A DNA stretch of 64,000 bases from Cryptosporangium sp044454545 (GCF_044454545.1 NZ_JBITDV010000001.1:434001-498000); one strand, 5' to 3'. Counted from the stretch's first letter, positions 52,472 through 61,109 are shown. Notes: generated from the letters alone by a model not told the origin. Numbers and translations: made by a program.

Positions 52472-52525
52472 GTGACCGTTGATGGACGTGGGTGCTCATC
52501 CTGCTCGTCGCGGCTGGCCGGCTGA
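52472..52525 (+). CDS. 17-residue leader peptide with two cysteines
   Basis: GTG at 52472 preceded by AGGAGGTGA (52458-52466), one of the best ribosome sites in the window. The peptide is MTVDGRGCSSCSSRLAG, ending with TGA at 52523-52525, 55 bp before the alpha/beta-hydrolase ATG. The first Cys codon lies in a segment that pairs with a downstream hairpin arm. This looks like a regulatory leader peptide rather than a functional protein. Ser is also enriched, so the sensed amino acid could be Cys or Ser. Confidence 0.6.
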   Translation: MTVDGRGCSSCSSRLAG

Positions 52526-52576
52526 CCTGAGTGTCGCCGGGAGCACCCGTCACCCGTGGTGCTTCCGAAAGGCGAC
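52490..52576 (+). promoter_or_regulatory. Attenuator-like alternative hairpins before the hydrolase gene
   Basis: Segment 1, GGGTGCTC (52490-52497, includes the first Cys codon), is fully complementary to segment 2, GAGCACCC (52541-52548). Segment 2 also lies in a second stem: GTCGCC-GGGAGCACC (52533-52547) pairs with GGTGCTTCC (52558-52566) and, after a GAAA bulge, GGCGAC (52571-52576). The second stem includes the hydrolase gene's ribosome site (AAAGG, 52568-52572). The two folds exclude each other, so the position of a ribosome on the leader ORF should decide whether the hydrolase is translated. Confidence 0.6.
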
Positions 52577-52580
52577 AACC

Positions 52581-53357
52581 ATGAACTTCACCGCCGAGAC
52601 ATCGTCGAACGGTGTCCTCGAACGCGACTTCCTGCTCCACGAGATCCCCGGCGTGCACTGGTCGGCCCCGAACCAGCCCGCCACAGACCAGCCCGCCGCA
52701 ATCCAGCCCGCCGCAATCCAGCCCGCTACAGACCGGCCCGCCGCAGAGCGGCCGCTCGTGCTGCTGGCCCACGGCGGTGGCCAGCACAAACGTGCCCCGG
52801 GTGTGGTCGCCCGGGCCCAGCGGCTGGTCGCCTCCGGTTTCGACGCCGTCTCGCTCGACGCTCCCGGGCACGGCGGCCGGCCGCGCACCGAGTCCGACGA
52901 GCGCGACATCGCGCTGATGCGGGCCGCGATGCAGGCCGGCGAGCCGGTCGGCGAAATCGTCTCGCGGTTCAACGGTGACATCGCGGAACGGGCCGTGCCG
53001 GAGTGGCGCGCGGTCCTGGACGCGATCGGTCCCCGGCACCCCGTGGGCTTCTTCGGCCTCGCACTGGGCACCGCGATCGGCGTGCCGCTGGTGGCCGCCG
53101 AACCGCGGATCTCCGCCGCGGTGCTCGGCGTCTTCTGGGGCGAGTCGCTGATCGGGACCGCGCAGAAGATCACGGTCCCGATCGAGTTCCTGCACCAGTG
53201 GGACGACGAGCACATCACCCGCGAGTCGGGGCTCTCGCTGTTCGACGCGTTCGCGTCGACGGAGAAGACCCTGCACGCGAACTCCGGCGCCCACCTGGAG
53301 GTGCCGAGGTTCGAGGTCGACAGCACGGTGGCGTTCTTCCGCCGCCACCTGCGGTAA
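52581..53357 (+). CDS. Alpha/beta-hydrolase with an in-frame repeat insertion
   Basis: 258 aa from the ATG at 52581 (an upstream frame extension would read through the attenuator). It starts MNFTAETSSNGVLERDF. A block of five 5-residue repeats (QPATD, QPAAI, QPAAI, QPATD, RPAAE; residues 32-56) is inserted just before the first core strand RPLVLLAHGGGQHKRAPG. GLALGTAIG takes the place of a Ser elbow, so a classical Ser nucleophile is not evident; HQWDDEHI supplies a possible acid. Substrate unknown. It is downstream of a probable leader-peptide attenuator. Confidence 0.82.
   Translation: MNFTAETSSNGVLERDFLLHEIPGVHWSAPNQPATDQPAAIQPAAIQPATDRPAAERPLVLLAHGGGQHKRAPGVVARAQRLVASGFDAVSLDAPGHGGRPRTESDERDIALMRAAMQAGEPVGEIVSRFNGDIAERAVPEWRAVLDAIGPRHPVGFFGLALGTAIGVPLVAAEPRISAAVLGVFWGESLIGTAQKITVPIEFLHQWDDEHITRESGLSLFDAFASTEKTLHANSGAHLEVPRFEVDSTVAFFRRHLR
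52674..52748 (+). repeat. In-frame 15-bp tandem repeat inside the hydrolase gene
   Basis: Five contiguous 15-bp units of the form CAGCCCGCCRCARNC; two adjacent units are identical and the last is diverged. As the unit is a multiple of three, copy changes lengthen or shorten an N-terminal linker by five residues without a frameshift. Confidence 0.9.
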
Positions 53358-53379
53358 CCGGCGCCCGCCGCGCGGTCGC

Positions 53380-54060
53380 CTACCCGGCCGCGCGGCGGTT
53401 CACGGCCAGGACCGCGAGCCAGAGCCAGCCGGCCGACACGCACGACCGCTGCCACAGGCCGGCCGCGTCCACCCACGGCGACGTGCCGCTGAAGCCCATC
53501 GTCGCGAACGCGAACAGCACCACGAACGCGAGGCCGCTGACCGCCGAGTACACCGCCATCCGGGGCGCCCGGCGGCGGGCGAACACGACCGCCGCGGTCA
53601 GCATCGCGATCGCCAGCGCGGCGAACCCCGGCAGCGAGAACACCAGGTCGTGGACCTGCCCGTGCCAGGTAACCGGGCTCGCCGCCGTCGGGTAACCCCC
53701 CACCGGATCGGTCCGGAACGCGCCCGCTCCGAGCAGACCGACACCCCAGACGCCGATCAGGACCGGCAGCGCCCGTGCGCCCGGCCCGGGCCGCAGACTG
53801 CGACGCAGCCCCACCGCGAACACCAGCACGAGGACCCCGGCCACCAGGAAATTGAGGATCTGCTCCCAGCCCTGCGGCCCGAGCGAGAGCGAACTCGCCG
53901 GGTGGCGCACGGCCGAGTAACCGTGCCCGCGCAGTACACCTTCGACGAGGTACGCGAGCGTGAAGAGCGGACCGGCGATCAGGCCCGCGGTGAGAAGTCG
54001 GTCGGGGCGGGAGGGAGGCCGCTCGGGCATCGCGGCGGCTACGCGAGTCAACACCGTCAT
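53380..54060 (-). CDS. DUF998 membrane protein
   Basis: 226 aa from the ATG at 54060; TACGGT ends 7 nt upstream, which favours this over a longer frame. Six helices are predicted (about residues 23-43, 67-85, 95-113, 136-158, 168-188, 198-220). HPASSLSLGPQGWEQILNF is the DUF998 hallmark and HDLVFSLPGF is also typical. Function of the family is unknown. Its promoter is covered by two identical palindromes, so it is tightly regulated by an unidentified repressor. Confidence 0.85.
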   Translation of the reverse strand: MTVLTRVAAAMPERPPSRPDRLLTAGLIAGPLFTLAYLVEGVLRGHGYSAVRHPASSLSLGPQGWEQILNFLVAGVLVLVFAVGLRRSLRPGPGARALPVLIGVWGVGLLGAGAFRTDPVGGYPTAASPVTWHGQVHDLVFSLPGFAALAIAMLTAAVVFARRRAPRMAVYSAVSGLAFVVLFAFATMGFSGTSPWVDAAGLWQRSCVSAGWLWLAVLAVNRRAAG

Positions 54061-54062
54061 GC

Positions 54063-54108
54063 CGTCAACCGTAGTTGACGACCCGACGGGCGTCAACCAC
54101 AGTTGACG
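54063..54108 (-). promoter_or_regulatory. Promoter overlapped by two identical 18-bp operators
   Basis: CGTCAAC-N4-GTTGACG occurs at 54063-54080 and 54091-54108, 28 bp apart. On the minus strand the outer copy supplies a -35 TTGACG (54091-54096) and the inner copy supplies a -10 TACGGT (54068-54073), spaced 17 bp, with the DUF998 ATG 7 nt further. Protein bound at either site would block RNA polymerase. Confidence 0.8.
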
Positions 54109-54184
54109 ACCTCTGTTCCCGAACGGACACGCCGTGTGTCGCTGCCCTGATCGAACGCCGCGCCGATCCGCGCGAACCTAAGAA

Positions 54185-55063
54185 CTACAAGGCCCGGAGC
54201 GCGTCCCCCACCGCTCTCCGGGCCTTGCCCCGTCCACGGTCGCGAGAGGACCAGGCGACGTCGTCGACCGCGAGCCAGGGCGCCGCGGCCAGCGCGGCCG
54301 GAGTCAGACCGGCGAACAAGCGTGCGTCGCGATGCAGGTGGGACTGGTCGGTGTAGCCGCCGCCGGCGGCGACCGCGGCGGGCGGGAGCCCGGCGGCCAG
54401 GCGGTGGGCGGCGACGTCGAACCGGATCAGCTGGGCGGCCCGCTTGGGCGAGAGACCGATCTGCGCACGGAACCGTGACCAGAGCCGCTGGCGCCCCCAC
54501 CCCGTCTGCGCCGCCAGCTCGTCGATCCGCGTCCGGCCGCCGCCGGCCACCAGGGCCCGCCAGGCGAACGCGACTTCCGGGTCGACGGCCCGTCCGCGTT
54601 CCGCGCGGCTGCCCAGGACGTCGGAAACGATCGCGAACCGTTCCTCCCAGGAGCCCGCCAGCCGCAGCCGCCCGTGAACGCGCGCGGCCTCTCGTCCCCA
54701 GAGGTCGTCGAGGCCCACGACCGCGCCGGACAGGTCCGACGCGCCACCCAGCACCGCGTGCGCGACGACCGGCGACAGCCGGATCTGCAGGCATTCGACG
54801 TCGCGGCCACCACCGCGCAGCGTGCCCGGCGCCATCCCGGCGACCAACGCGCCACTGCGCTGACCACCGTCGTGGTCGATCTGCAGGCCCTCGCCGAGGT
54901 CGACGATCACGGTCACGGCCGGATACGGGATCACCTGCAGCTCGACCGCGCCGGCGGCACGCTCCCGGAACCCGGCCACCCGGACGCCCGCCACCCCGGC
55001 GGCCGACGGCGTCGCGATGTCCCAGATGGCGGCCGCGGCCCGCAGCGACTCAGCAGCGCCCAT
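54185..55063 (-). CDS. AraC-family transcriptional regulator
   Basis: 292 aa. TAGCCT ends 6 nt before the ATG (leaderless type). N-terminal cupin-like sensor (about 25-110), then a C-terminal double HTH (about 175-265: RIDELAAQTGWGRQRLWSRFRAQIGLSPKRAAQL, and GGGYTDQSHLHRDARLFAGLTP). It resembles the DUF6597/AraC group often divergent from small enzymes. An amidase gene starts 101 bp away on the other strand. The 3' end carries a terminator-like stem. Confidence 0.9.
   Translation of the reverse strand: MGAAESLRAAAAIWDIATPSAAGVAGVRVAGFRERAAGAVELQVIPYPAVTVIVDLGEGLQIDHDGGQRSGALVAGMAPGTLRGGGRDVECLQIRLSPVVAHAVLGGASDLSGAVVGLDDLWGREAARVHGRLRLAGSWEERFAIVSDVLGSRAERGRAVDPEVAFAWRALVAGGGRTRIDELAAQTGWGRQRLWSRFRAQIGLSPKRAAQLIRFDVAAHRLAAGLPPAAVAAGGGYTDQSHLHRDARLFAGLTPAALAAAPWLAVDDVAWSSRDRGRGKARRAVGDALRAL
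54189..54226 (-). terminator. Intrinsic terminator-like hairpin at the AraC gene end
   Basis: On the minus strand AAGGCCCGGAG-N16-CTCCGGGCCTT forms a perfect 11-bp stem followed by TGTAGTTCTT, a weakly T-rich tract containing the AraC TAG stop. The hairpin lies inside the last codons, so termination would occur at the stop and insulate the DUF998 promoter. Confidence 0.6.
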
Positions 55064-55164
55064 GTGTCCAGGCTACGAGCCGGCTCCACCGGCCCGGCGA
55101 CATTCGTCCAATACCGGGCCCCCGGCCCCGCCGGACGCTGGCGCCAGTCAACGAAGGAGCCCGC

Positions 55165-56607
55165 ATGTCGATCGACCCGTTCACCCCGGCCCTCGAGCTC
55201 GCCGCCGCGATCCGCCGTAAGGAGGTGAGCCCGGTCGAGGTCGCCGAGTCCTGCCTCGAACGCATCGACGCGCTCGACCCCCGGCTCAACGCGTTCTGCC
55301 ACCGTGCCGACGACGACGTCCGCAAAGCCGCGTCCGCCGCCGCCGACGCCGTCGTCCGGGCCGCGTCCCCCGAGGAACTTCCGCCGTTCCACGGCGTCCC
55401 GCTGCCGATCAAGGACCTGGTGAACGTGGAGGGCTGGCCGACGACGTACGGGTCGGCCGCCGTGAGCGGTGCGCCGGCGGCGCACTCGGACCCGGTCGTC
55501 CGGAGGTTCCTGGACGCGGGTTTCGTACTGCTCGGGAAGACGACGACGTCGGAATTCGGCGCGGTGCCGTTCACCGAGAGCCCGGCGCTGGGGATCTCGC
55601 GCAACCCGTGGGACCCCGACCGCACGCCGGGCGGGTCCTCGAGCGGCGCCGGGGTCGCGGTGGCCGCGGGCCTGGCGCCGATCGCGCACGCCGAGGACGG
55701 TGGCGGATCGATCCGCGTCCCGGCCTCCTGCACCGGCCTGGTCGGCCTCAAGCCGACGCGCGGACGGATCGCGAGCGAGGTCGTCCTCGTCGAGGGTTTC
55801 GCCACCAGCGGCGTCGTGACCCGGACGGTCGCCGACACGGCCGCCGCCCTCGACGTCCTGGTCCGCCACGACCCGGCGGCCTGGTGGTCGCCTCCGACCC
55901 CGTCGGGGTCCTTCCTCCATTCGCTGCGGACGCCTGCCCCGCGCGGTCTGCGGGTGGGGACGCTGGCCGAGTCGCCGATCGACGGGATCACCGTGGATCC
56001 GGCCTGCGTGTCCGCGGTGGACGCGACCCGGCGCGCGCTCGAGTCGGCCGGCCACCACCTGGTGGACGCCGAGCTGCCGCTGCCGCCCGCGGAAGAACTG
56101 CTCGGGGCGTTCACGACGGTCTGGAACGTCGGTGCGGCCGGGGTACCGCTGGCGGATCCGGAGCGGGTCGAGCCGCACAACCGGGTCCTGCGCGAAGAGG
56201 CCCGTGCGACCGACTCCTGGACGTTCGCCGAGGCCGTGCTGAACACGCAGGCGTTCTCCCGCCGGATCGTCGAGGGGTTCGTGGCCGGGTTCGACCTGCT
56301 GGTCACGCCGACGATGGCGTGCCTGCCGCCCGCGGTCGGGTTCTGGCGGGCCGGGGTGGAGGGGTCGCCGCTGATGGCGCTGCTGAACAGCTACCCGCTG
56401 GCGGTGTTCACGTCGATCTTCAACGTGACCGGGTTGCCGGCGATCTCGGTGCCGGTCGGGTTCGACGAGGCGACCGGGTTGCCGGTGGGCGTGCAGATCG
56501 TCGCCGCGCCCTGGCGGGAGGACCTGCTGCTCCAGGTCGCGCGGGCGCTGGAGCTCGCGCTGCCGTGGAGTGGCCGGCGCCCGCGGGTGGGTGGGCACCC
56601 GGCCTGA
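55165..56607 (+). CDS. Amidase-signature-family amidase
   Basis: 480 aa, GAAGGAG before the ATG. Amidase signature: catalytic Lys83 in PIKDLV, cis-Ser in TPGGSSSG (near 158-160), nucleophile Ser182 in DGGGSIRVPAS. The substrate tunnel region and the C-terminal NVTGLPAISVPVGFD are standard. It hydrolyses amides to acids and ammonia; it is not part of a gatCAB operon, so a catabolic amidase is most likely. Divergent from the AraC gene, which may regulate it. Confidence 0.93.
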   Translation: MSIDPFTPALELAAAIRRKEVSPVEVAESCLERIDALDPRLNAFCHRADDDVRKAASAAADAVVRAASPEELPPFHGVPLPIKDLVNVEGWPTTYGSAAVSGAPAAHSDPVVRRFLDAGFVLLGKTTTSEFGAVPFTESPALGISRNPWDPDRTPGGSSSGAGVAVAAGLAPIAHAEDGGGSIRVPASCTGLVGLKPTRGRIASEVVLVEGFATSGVVTRTVADTAAALDVLVRHDPAAWWSPPTPSGSFLHSLRTPAPRGLRVGTLAESPIDGITVDPACVSAVDATRRALESAGHHLVDAELPLPPAEELLGAFTTVWNVGAAGVPLADPERVEPHNRVLREEARATDSWTFAEAVLNTQAFSRRIVEGFVAGFDLLVTPTMACLPPAVGFWRAGVEGSPLMALLNSYPLAVFTSIFNVTGLPAISVPVGFDEATGLPVGVQIVAAPWREDLLLQVARALELALPWSGRRPRVGGHPA

Positions 56608-56618
56608 TCCGACCGGCG

Positions 56619-57056
56619 TCAGGACGACCGTTCGAACGTGAGGTCGAAGTCCTTGCGCCAGGTCTCACCCTCGTCCTCGGACGCCTCCCAGCGTCCGAGG
56701 ACGCGGTCCTTCTCGACGTCGGCGAGGAAGCGCTGGTACATGTCCGGGTCCTCGCGGGAGAGCGTCCAGTGGTCGCCGTCGAAGCGCATCGCGAACTCCC
56801 GGCACACCCCGCGATCATCCTCGTAGAGCGCGACGAACGTGTCGTTCGCGTCGCTGCGCCCGAGGACGAACGTCATCCCCGGGCTCTCGCCGCGGCCGGG
56901 CAGCACCGTGCGCATGATCAGCATCGACTCCCCCAGCCGCGCGATCGACGTGGTGCCCAGCACCACCGTGCCGGGGTCGAAGAACCACGCGTCCGACAGC
57001 GTCGTCGCCCATTCGCCGATCAGTCCGTCGAGCTTCGCCAGTTCGAGGTTTCGCAT
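56619..57056 (-). CDS. Small lipocalin-like/DUF1579-type protein
   Basis: 145 aa, GGAGCAGAG before the ATG. MRNLELAKLDGLIGEWATTLSDAW is the usual start of these proteins; the pattern of about ten short beta strands (VVLGTTSIARLG, MTFVLGRSDANDTFVALYEDDRGV, FAMRFDGDHWTLSRE) suggests a small beta-barrel. Such proteins are common in actinomycetes, usually annotated as hypothetical. The divergent neighbour is a WYL regulator 203 bp away, a plausible controller. Confidence 0.75.
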   Translation of the reverse strand: MRNLELAKLDGLIGEWATTLSDAWFFDPGTVVLGTTSIARLGESMLIMRTVLPGRGESPGMTFVLGRSDANDTFVALYEDDRGVCREFAMRFDGDHWTLSREDPDMYQRFLADVEKDRVLGRWEASEDEGETWRKDFDLTFERSS

Positions 57057-57259
57057 CTCTGCTCCGTTCGGTCGGGCCCGAAGGTCTGGTACCCGCCGGC
57101 CGAGCGGTTCGATCGCCGCTCCGCGCCGACACTGTCGGACATTGTGGACCCGCACGCCGCGGCCCGGGGCGACCGGCGGACGACGGGTTCCACCGCACCA
57201 GGACGGGCCCGCCGGGCCGGGACCGATACCGGACGGCTTCCGCCCGGTATAAAGGGACG

Positions 57260-58210
57260 ATGACCCGGCCGACCGCCCGTGTGCTCGCGCTCCTGGAAGT
57301 GCTCCAGCGCGGCGGCACCCGCACGGCCGCCGACCTCGCCGGTCAGCTCGGCGTCGACGAGCGCACGATCCGCCGGTACGTCGAGCACCTGATCGACCTC
57401 GACATCCCGGTCCGGGCGGAACGGGGCCGCCACGGCGGGTTCCGGCTCGCGCCCGGCTACCGGATGCCACCGCTGATGCTCACCGACGAGGAAGCCCTCG
57501 CCGTGCTGCTCGGGCTGCTCGCGGGTCGGCGGGCCGGGCTGGTCGCGGCGTCCGCGGCAGCGATGGAGAGCGCGGCCGCGAAGGTGCAGCGGGTGCTCCC
57601 CCGCGCGCTCGGCGCGCGCCTCGACGCGCTGCGCGACACGCTCGGCTTCACCGCACCGGCCCGGTCCGCGGTCACCCCGGAAACCGACGTCCTGCTGACA
57701 CTCGCCCAGGCCGCGCGCGATCGGCATCCGGTCGCGCTCACGTACACCCGCCACGACGGCCGGGCGAGCGAGCGGACCGTGCGGCCGTACGGGATCGTCG
57801 CCCACCGCGGCCGCTGGTACCTCACCGGCGACGACGGCGCGAGCGGCGAGGTCCGCACGTTCCGGCTCGACCGGATCCGCGGCACGACGGTGCTGACCGG
57901 TGACTTCGACGTCCCGCCCGGGTTCGATCCGGCCGCCCGGGTGCTCACCGGCATCGCCGGGGCGCCCCACCGGCACGCGGTGTCGGTGCTGGTCGAAGCG
58001 TCCGCCGACGACCTGCGCGCGCCGAGCATCAGCACGGTCGAACCGGTCGGCCCGGACCGCGTCCGGCTGCGGTTCTCCGCCGAGGACCTCAGCTGGGTTC
58101 CCGGCCTCCTCGCCGGGCTGAACCGCCCGTTCGTGATCGAGTCTCCCGACGCACTCCGCGACGAGGTCCGCGCGCTGGCCGGACGTCTCACCGGCTACGC
58201 CGGGAAGTAG
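57260..58210 (+). CDS. YafY/PafC-type HTH-WYL transcriptional regulator
   Basis: 316 aa. HTH_11 at about 5-55 (VLALLEVLQRGGTRTAADLAGQLGVDERTIRRYVEHL), then the WYL domain at about 140-225 with RHPVALTYTRHDG and GIVAHRGRWYLTGDD, where the WYL motif reads WYL at GRWYL. A C-terminal WCX domain follows. WYL proteins sense nucleic acid ligands or other effectors. A TATAAA -10-like sequence (57248-57253) ends 6 nt before the ATG. The 3' end overlaps the convergent LuxR gene by 16 bp. Confidence 0.92.
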   Translation: MTRPTARVLALLEVLQRGGTRTAADLAGQLGVDERTIRRYVEHLIDLDIPVRAERGRHGGFRLAPGYRMPPLMLTDEEALAVLLGLLAGRRAGLVAASAAAMESAAAKVQRVLPRALGARLDALRDTLGFTAPARSAVTPETDVLLTLAQAARDRHPVALTYTRHDGRASERTVRPYGIVAHRGRWYLTGDDGASGEVRTFRLDRIRGTTVLTGDFDVPPGFDPAARVLTGIAGAPHRHAVSVLVEASADDLRAPSISTVEPVGPDRVRLRFSAEDLSWVPGLLAGLNRPFVIESPDALRDEVRALAGRLTGYAGK

Positions 58211-60987
58211 GTCCCCAGCTCGGCGCGGCGAGTGAGCGTCAGCTTCTGGAACACGTGGGTCAGGTGCGTCTCGACCGTGCGGCGGGTCACGTAGAGGTGC
58301 TGCGCGATCTCCCGGTTGCTGTGCCCACCGGCCGCGAGCACGGCCACCCGGTGCTCGGCCGCGGTCAGCGCGTCCACCCCCGACCGTGCGGCGCGCCGCG
58401 GACGGGCACCGGCGGCGTGCAGTTCTTCGCGGGCGCGGCGCCCGAGGCGGCGCAGCCCGAGCTCCTCGGCCAGGGCCAGCGCGACGCCGAGCGGCTCCCG
58501 GGCGGCGGCCCGCCGGTTGGCGCGGCGCCGGGCCGCCCCGAGCGCGACCAGCGCACGCACGTACTCCAGCCGGTGCGGCGCCGGGCCGAGCACGTCCACC
58601 GCCTGCTCCAGCAGCCCGACCGCGTCCTCCGCGCTCACCGTCGCGGCCAGCGCGCGCAGACCGGCGCCGAGCGGCTCGGGCAGGCCGACCCGCCCGGCCA
58701 GCTCCAGGTGCTCCTCGGCGAGGCGACGGGCGGCGGCCCGATCGTCCAGATCGAGCAGTGCCGCACTGTCGCAGACGCGCCACGCGACCAGGGACGGATG
58801 CTGGATCCCCAGCTCGCGCCACGCGGCGGCAGCGGCCGTCAGGTCGGCGTGGGCCTCCTGGGGCCGCCGTTCGGCCAGGCGCAGCCGAGCCCGGCTCTCC
58901 AGCAGCAGCGGGGAGGCCAGCGCCCCGGCCGGAGGCGCGACGTCGTCCAGGCCCCCGGCTCGCATCGCGTCCGCGGCCTCGGCCGGCTCGTCGCGCTCGA
59001 CGAGTGCGTCGACCAGCGGGAACAGCGACCAGATCAGGGCCTGCGGCGGACTGATCCGGAGCTTGAAGTCGAACGCGAGCCGGGCATCGGCTTCCGCCTC
59101 GCGGGCCTTGCCCTGCCGCAGCAGCGTGATCGCCCGGAGGAACCCGGCGTGCACGAGCGCGATCATCCAGCCCCGCGGCCGGGCGATGTCGATCAGCGTG
59201 CCGCACCGGTGCTCGACCGTGGCCAGGTCGCCGCACGCGATCAGGCAGAACCCCAGGCAGGTGCCGATCAGCGAGTCGGGCACGGTGTCGAGTGCGCCGC
59301 TGCGCAGCGCGCGGTCGAGCAGGGCCTGCGCCTCCGCGGCCGGCCGGGCCTCGTTGATCAGCTTCCAGGCGGCCAGCACGTCCCAGAGTGGTGGGCGGTC
59401 CGCGGAGCGGTGCAGGCGGGCGTAGGCCTCGCCGACGGTGTCGGCCTGCATCATCGCGTCGCAGACCAGTTCTGCCTCCAGCAGATCCACCAATTCCCGG
59501 GGGATGTCGGACCGCGGCTCCAATCCGGTCCGGCACAGGCGCGCGGCGTCGTCGAAGTAGCCGTCCAGGCCCAGTGCGCGACCACCCGCCAGCGCGATCC
59601 GGGCCCGCTGCTCGCCGGTCGCGGCGAGTTCCACGGCTTTCGTGAGCAGCGCCGGAGCCTCGGCGTGCAGGTCGACGGAGAGAACCAGCCCGAGGCGGCA
59701 GCGGACGTCGGCCTCGTCGCACGCGTCCGGCGGCGGCTCGGCCAGTGCCCGGCGCAGGAAGAACGCCGCGCTGTCGAGGGCACCCCGGCGGCCGGCCCGG
59801 TCGGCGGCGTCGCAGAGGGTGGACACGGTCGCGGGATCGGCCGCCGCGTCGGTGCGCAGGAGGTGCAGAGCGATCGTCTCGGTGTCGCCCCGCTCGGCGG
59901 CCAGCACCCGGGCCGCCCGGGCATGCGCTCCGGCGCGCTCCCCGGCCGGCATCCCGTCGTAGAGCGCACCGGCCACCAGCGGATGAGCCAGCGCGTAGTC
60001 GCCGCCGGCCCGATCGAGCAGCCCGGCGGCCTGGAGACGGTCGGCGAGCCGGGCGGCCACGGTGGCGTCCACCCCGGCCAGCGCGCGGGCGTGCCGCAGC
60101 GGCGCCGCCCGGCCGAGCACCGCGAACGACCGCGCCAGCTCGGCCGACCCGGACGGCAGGCGCGACAGCTGCCGTTCGACGACCCGCCCGACCTGCTCGG
60201 CGCCGAACGCGCCCAGCCGTGCGGCCAGGTCGTCGTCGGGCTCGGCCCGCTCGGCGGCGACCTGGTCGAGCAGCGCGCCGAGCAGGAACGGGTTGCCCGC
60301 GCTGGCCGCGTGGCAGGCCGGAGCGAACCCCGGCGTGGCGGTGGGCAGCCGCGCCGCGACCATCGCCTCGACCGCGGCCGGCCCCAGCGGACGCGGGCGC
60401 ACCGGGGCCTCGGCGGCCGCGGCGAGCAGTTCGGCCAGCAGGTCGGGCTCGGCGGGCGGCTCCCCGGCCCGGACCGCGCACAGGATGCCCAGCCGCACCG
60501 CCGGGAGCTGCCGGGCCAGCTGCCCCAGCCAGCGCAGCGACGGAGCGTCGGCCCAGTGCACGTCGTCGATGACCAGCAACGTCGGCCCGCGCTCGGCGAG
60601 GCCGCAGGCGAGCCAGGTCAGGCCGTGCGCGGCCGCGTACATCGCGTCACCGGCCAGCGACGGCTCGGCGCCGTCGGCGTCGGCGTCGAGCGCGCGGCGC
60701 GCGAGCGCGGCCGCGCCGGTCGCGAGTCCGGCCCACTCGGGGCCGGTCCGGACCGGCGCGAACAGCTGCCGGGCGATACCCCAGCCCGCGTCGTGCTCGA
60801 GCGGCCCGCCCCAGGCGGTCAGTACCCGGACGCCGTCCGCGCCGGCGACCGCGGAGAGCAGGCTCGACTTGCCGATCCCGGCCGGGCCCTCGACGACGAT
60901 CACGCGCCCGGATCCGCGGCACACCTCGTCGAGCTGGCGGCCGAGTGCGGCCAGCTCCGCATCACGGTGCAGCAGCGTGCGAGGCAC
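58195..60987 (-). CDS. Large LuxR-family ATPase regulator (LAL type)
   Basis: 930 aa from the GTG at 60987; TACGGT ends 6 nt upstream, which supports this over the longer frame from 61089. N-terminal AAA ATPase: Walker A GPAGIGKSS, Walker B LLVIDDVHWAD. A long helical TPR-like middle (about 350-840) is Ala-rich. The C-terminal LuxR HTH (about 860-925) reads LTAAEHRVAVLAAGGHSNREIAQHLYVTRRTVETHLTHVFQKL. LAL proteins activate catabolic or antibiotic genes after binding a ligand; the target here is unknown. A methyltransferase is divergent. Confidence 0.93.
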   Translation of the reverse strand: MPRTLLHRDAELAALGRQLDEVCRGSGRVIVVEGPAGIGKSSLLSAVAGADGVRVLTAWGGPLEHDAGWGIARQLFAPVRTGPEWAGLATGAAALARRALDADADGAEPSLAGDAMYAAAHGLTWLACGLAERGPTLLVIDDVHWADAPSLRWLGQLARQLPAVRLGILCAVRAGEPPAEPDLLAELLAAAAEAPVRPRPLGPAAVEAMVAARLPTATPGFAPACHAASAGNPFLLGALLDQVAAERAEPDDDLAARLGAFGAEQVGRVVERQLSRLPSGSAELARSFAVLGRAAPLRHARALAGVDATVAARLADRLQAAGLLDRAGGDYALAHPLVAGALYDGMPAGERAGAHARAARVLAAERGDTETIALHLLRTDAAADPATVSTLCDAADRAGRRGALDSAAFFLRRALAEPPPDACDEADVRCRLGLVLSVDLHAEAPALLTKAVELAATGEQRARIALAGGRALGLDGYFDDAARLCRTGLEPRSDIPRELVDLLEAELVCDAMMQADTVGEAYARLHRSADRPPLWDVLAAWKLINEARPAAEAQALLDRALRSGALDTVPDSLIGTCLGFCLIACGDLATVEHRCGTLIDIARPRGWMIALVHAGFLRAITLLRQGKAREAEADARLAFDFKLRISPPQALIWSLFPLVDALVERDEPAEAADAMRAGGLDDVAPPAGALASPLLLESRARLRLAERRPQEAHADLTAAAAAWRELGIQHPSLVAWRVCDSAALLDLDDRAAARRLAEEHLELAGRVGLPEPLGAGLRALAATVSAEDAVGLLEQAVDVLGPAPHRLEYVRALVALGAARRRANRRAAAREPLGVALALAEELGLRRLGRRAREELHAAGARPRRAARSGVDALTAAEHRVAVLAAGGHSNREIAQHLYVTRRTVETHLTHVFQKLTLTRRAELGTYFPA

Positions 60988-61109
60988 GCCCAGACCGTAG
61001 GCCGTACCGCGCGCCACCGGTAGCTCGTAGCGGGAAGCGGACAGTGGCCGAAACCTCGTGGTGGCCACCACGATTCGCCCGGGTACCACGAACCCCGATC
61101 CTCGATCGC

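Noticed and set aside
52479..52580. Upstream in-frame extension of the attenuated hydrolase
   Set aside because: It would read through the hairpins, adds a sequence with no conserved features, and lacks a ribosome site; the ATG at 52581 matches the protein family's start.
57020..60481. Minus-strand open frame of about 1150 codons overlapping the LuxR gene and beyond
   Set aside because: Out of frame with the LuxR ATPase and antisense to the WYL regulator; composition is Arg/Gly/Ala-only and no motif is present.
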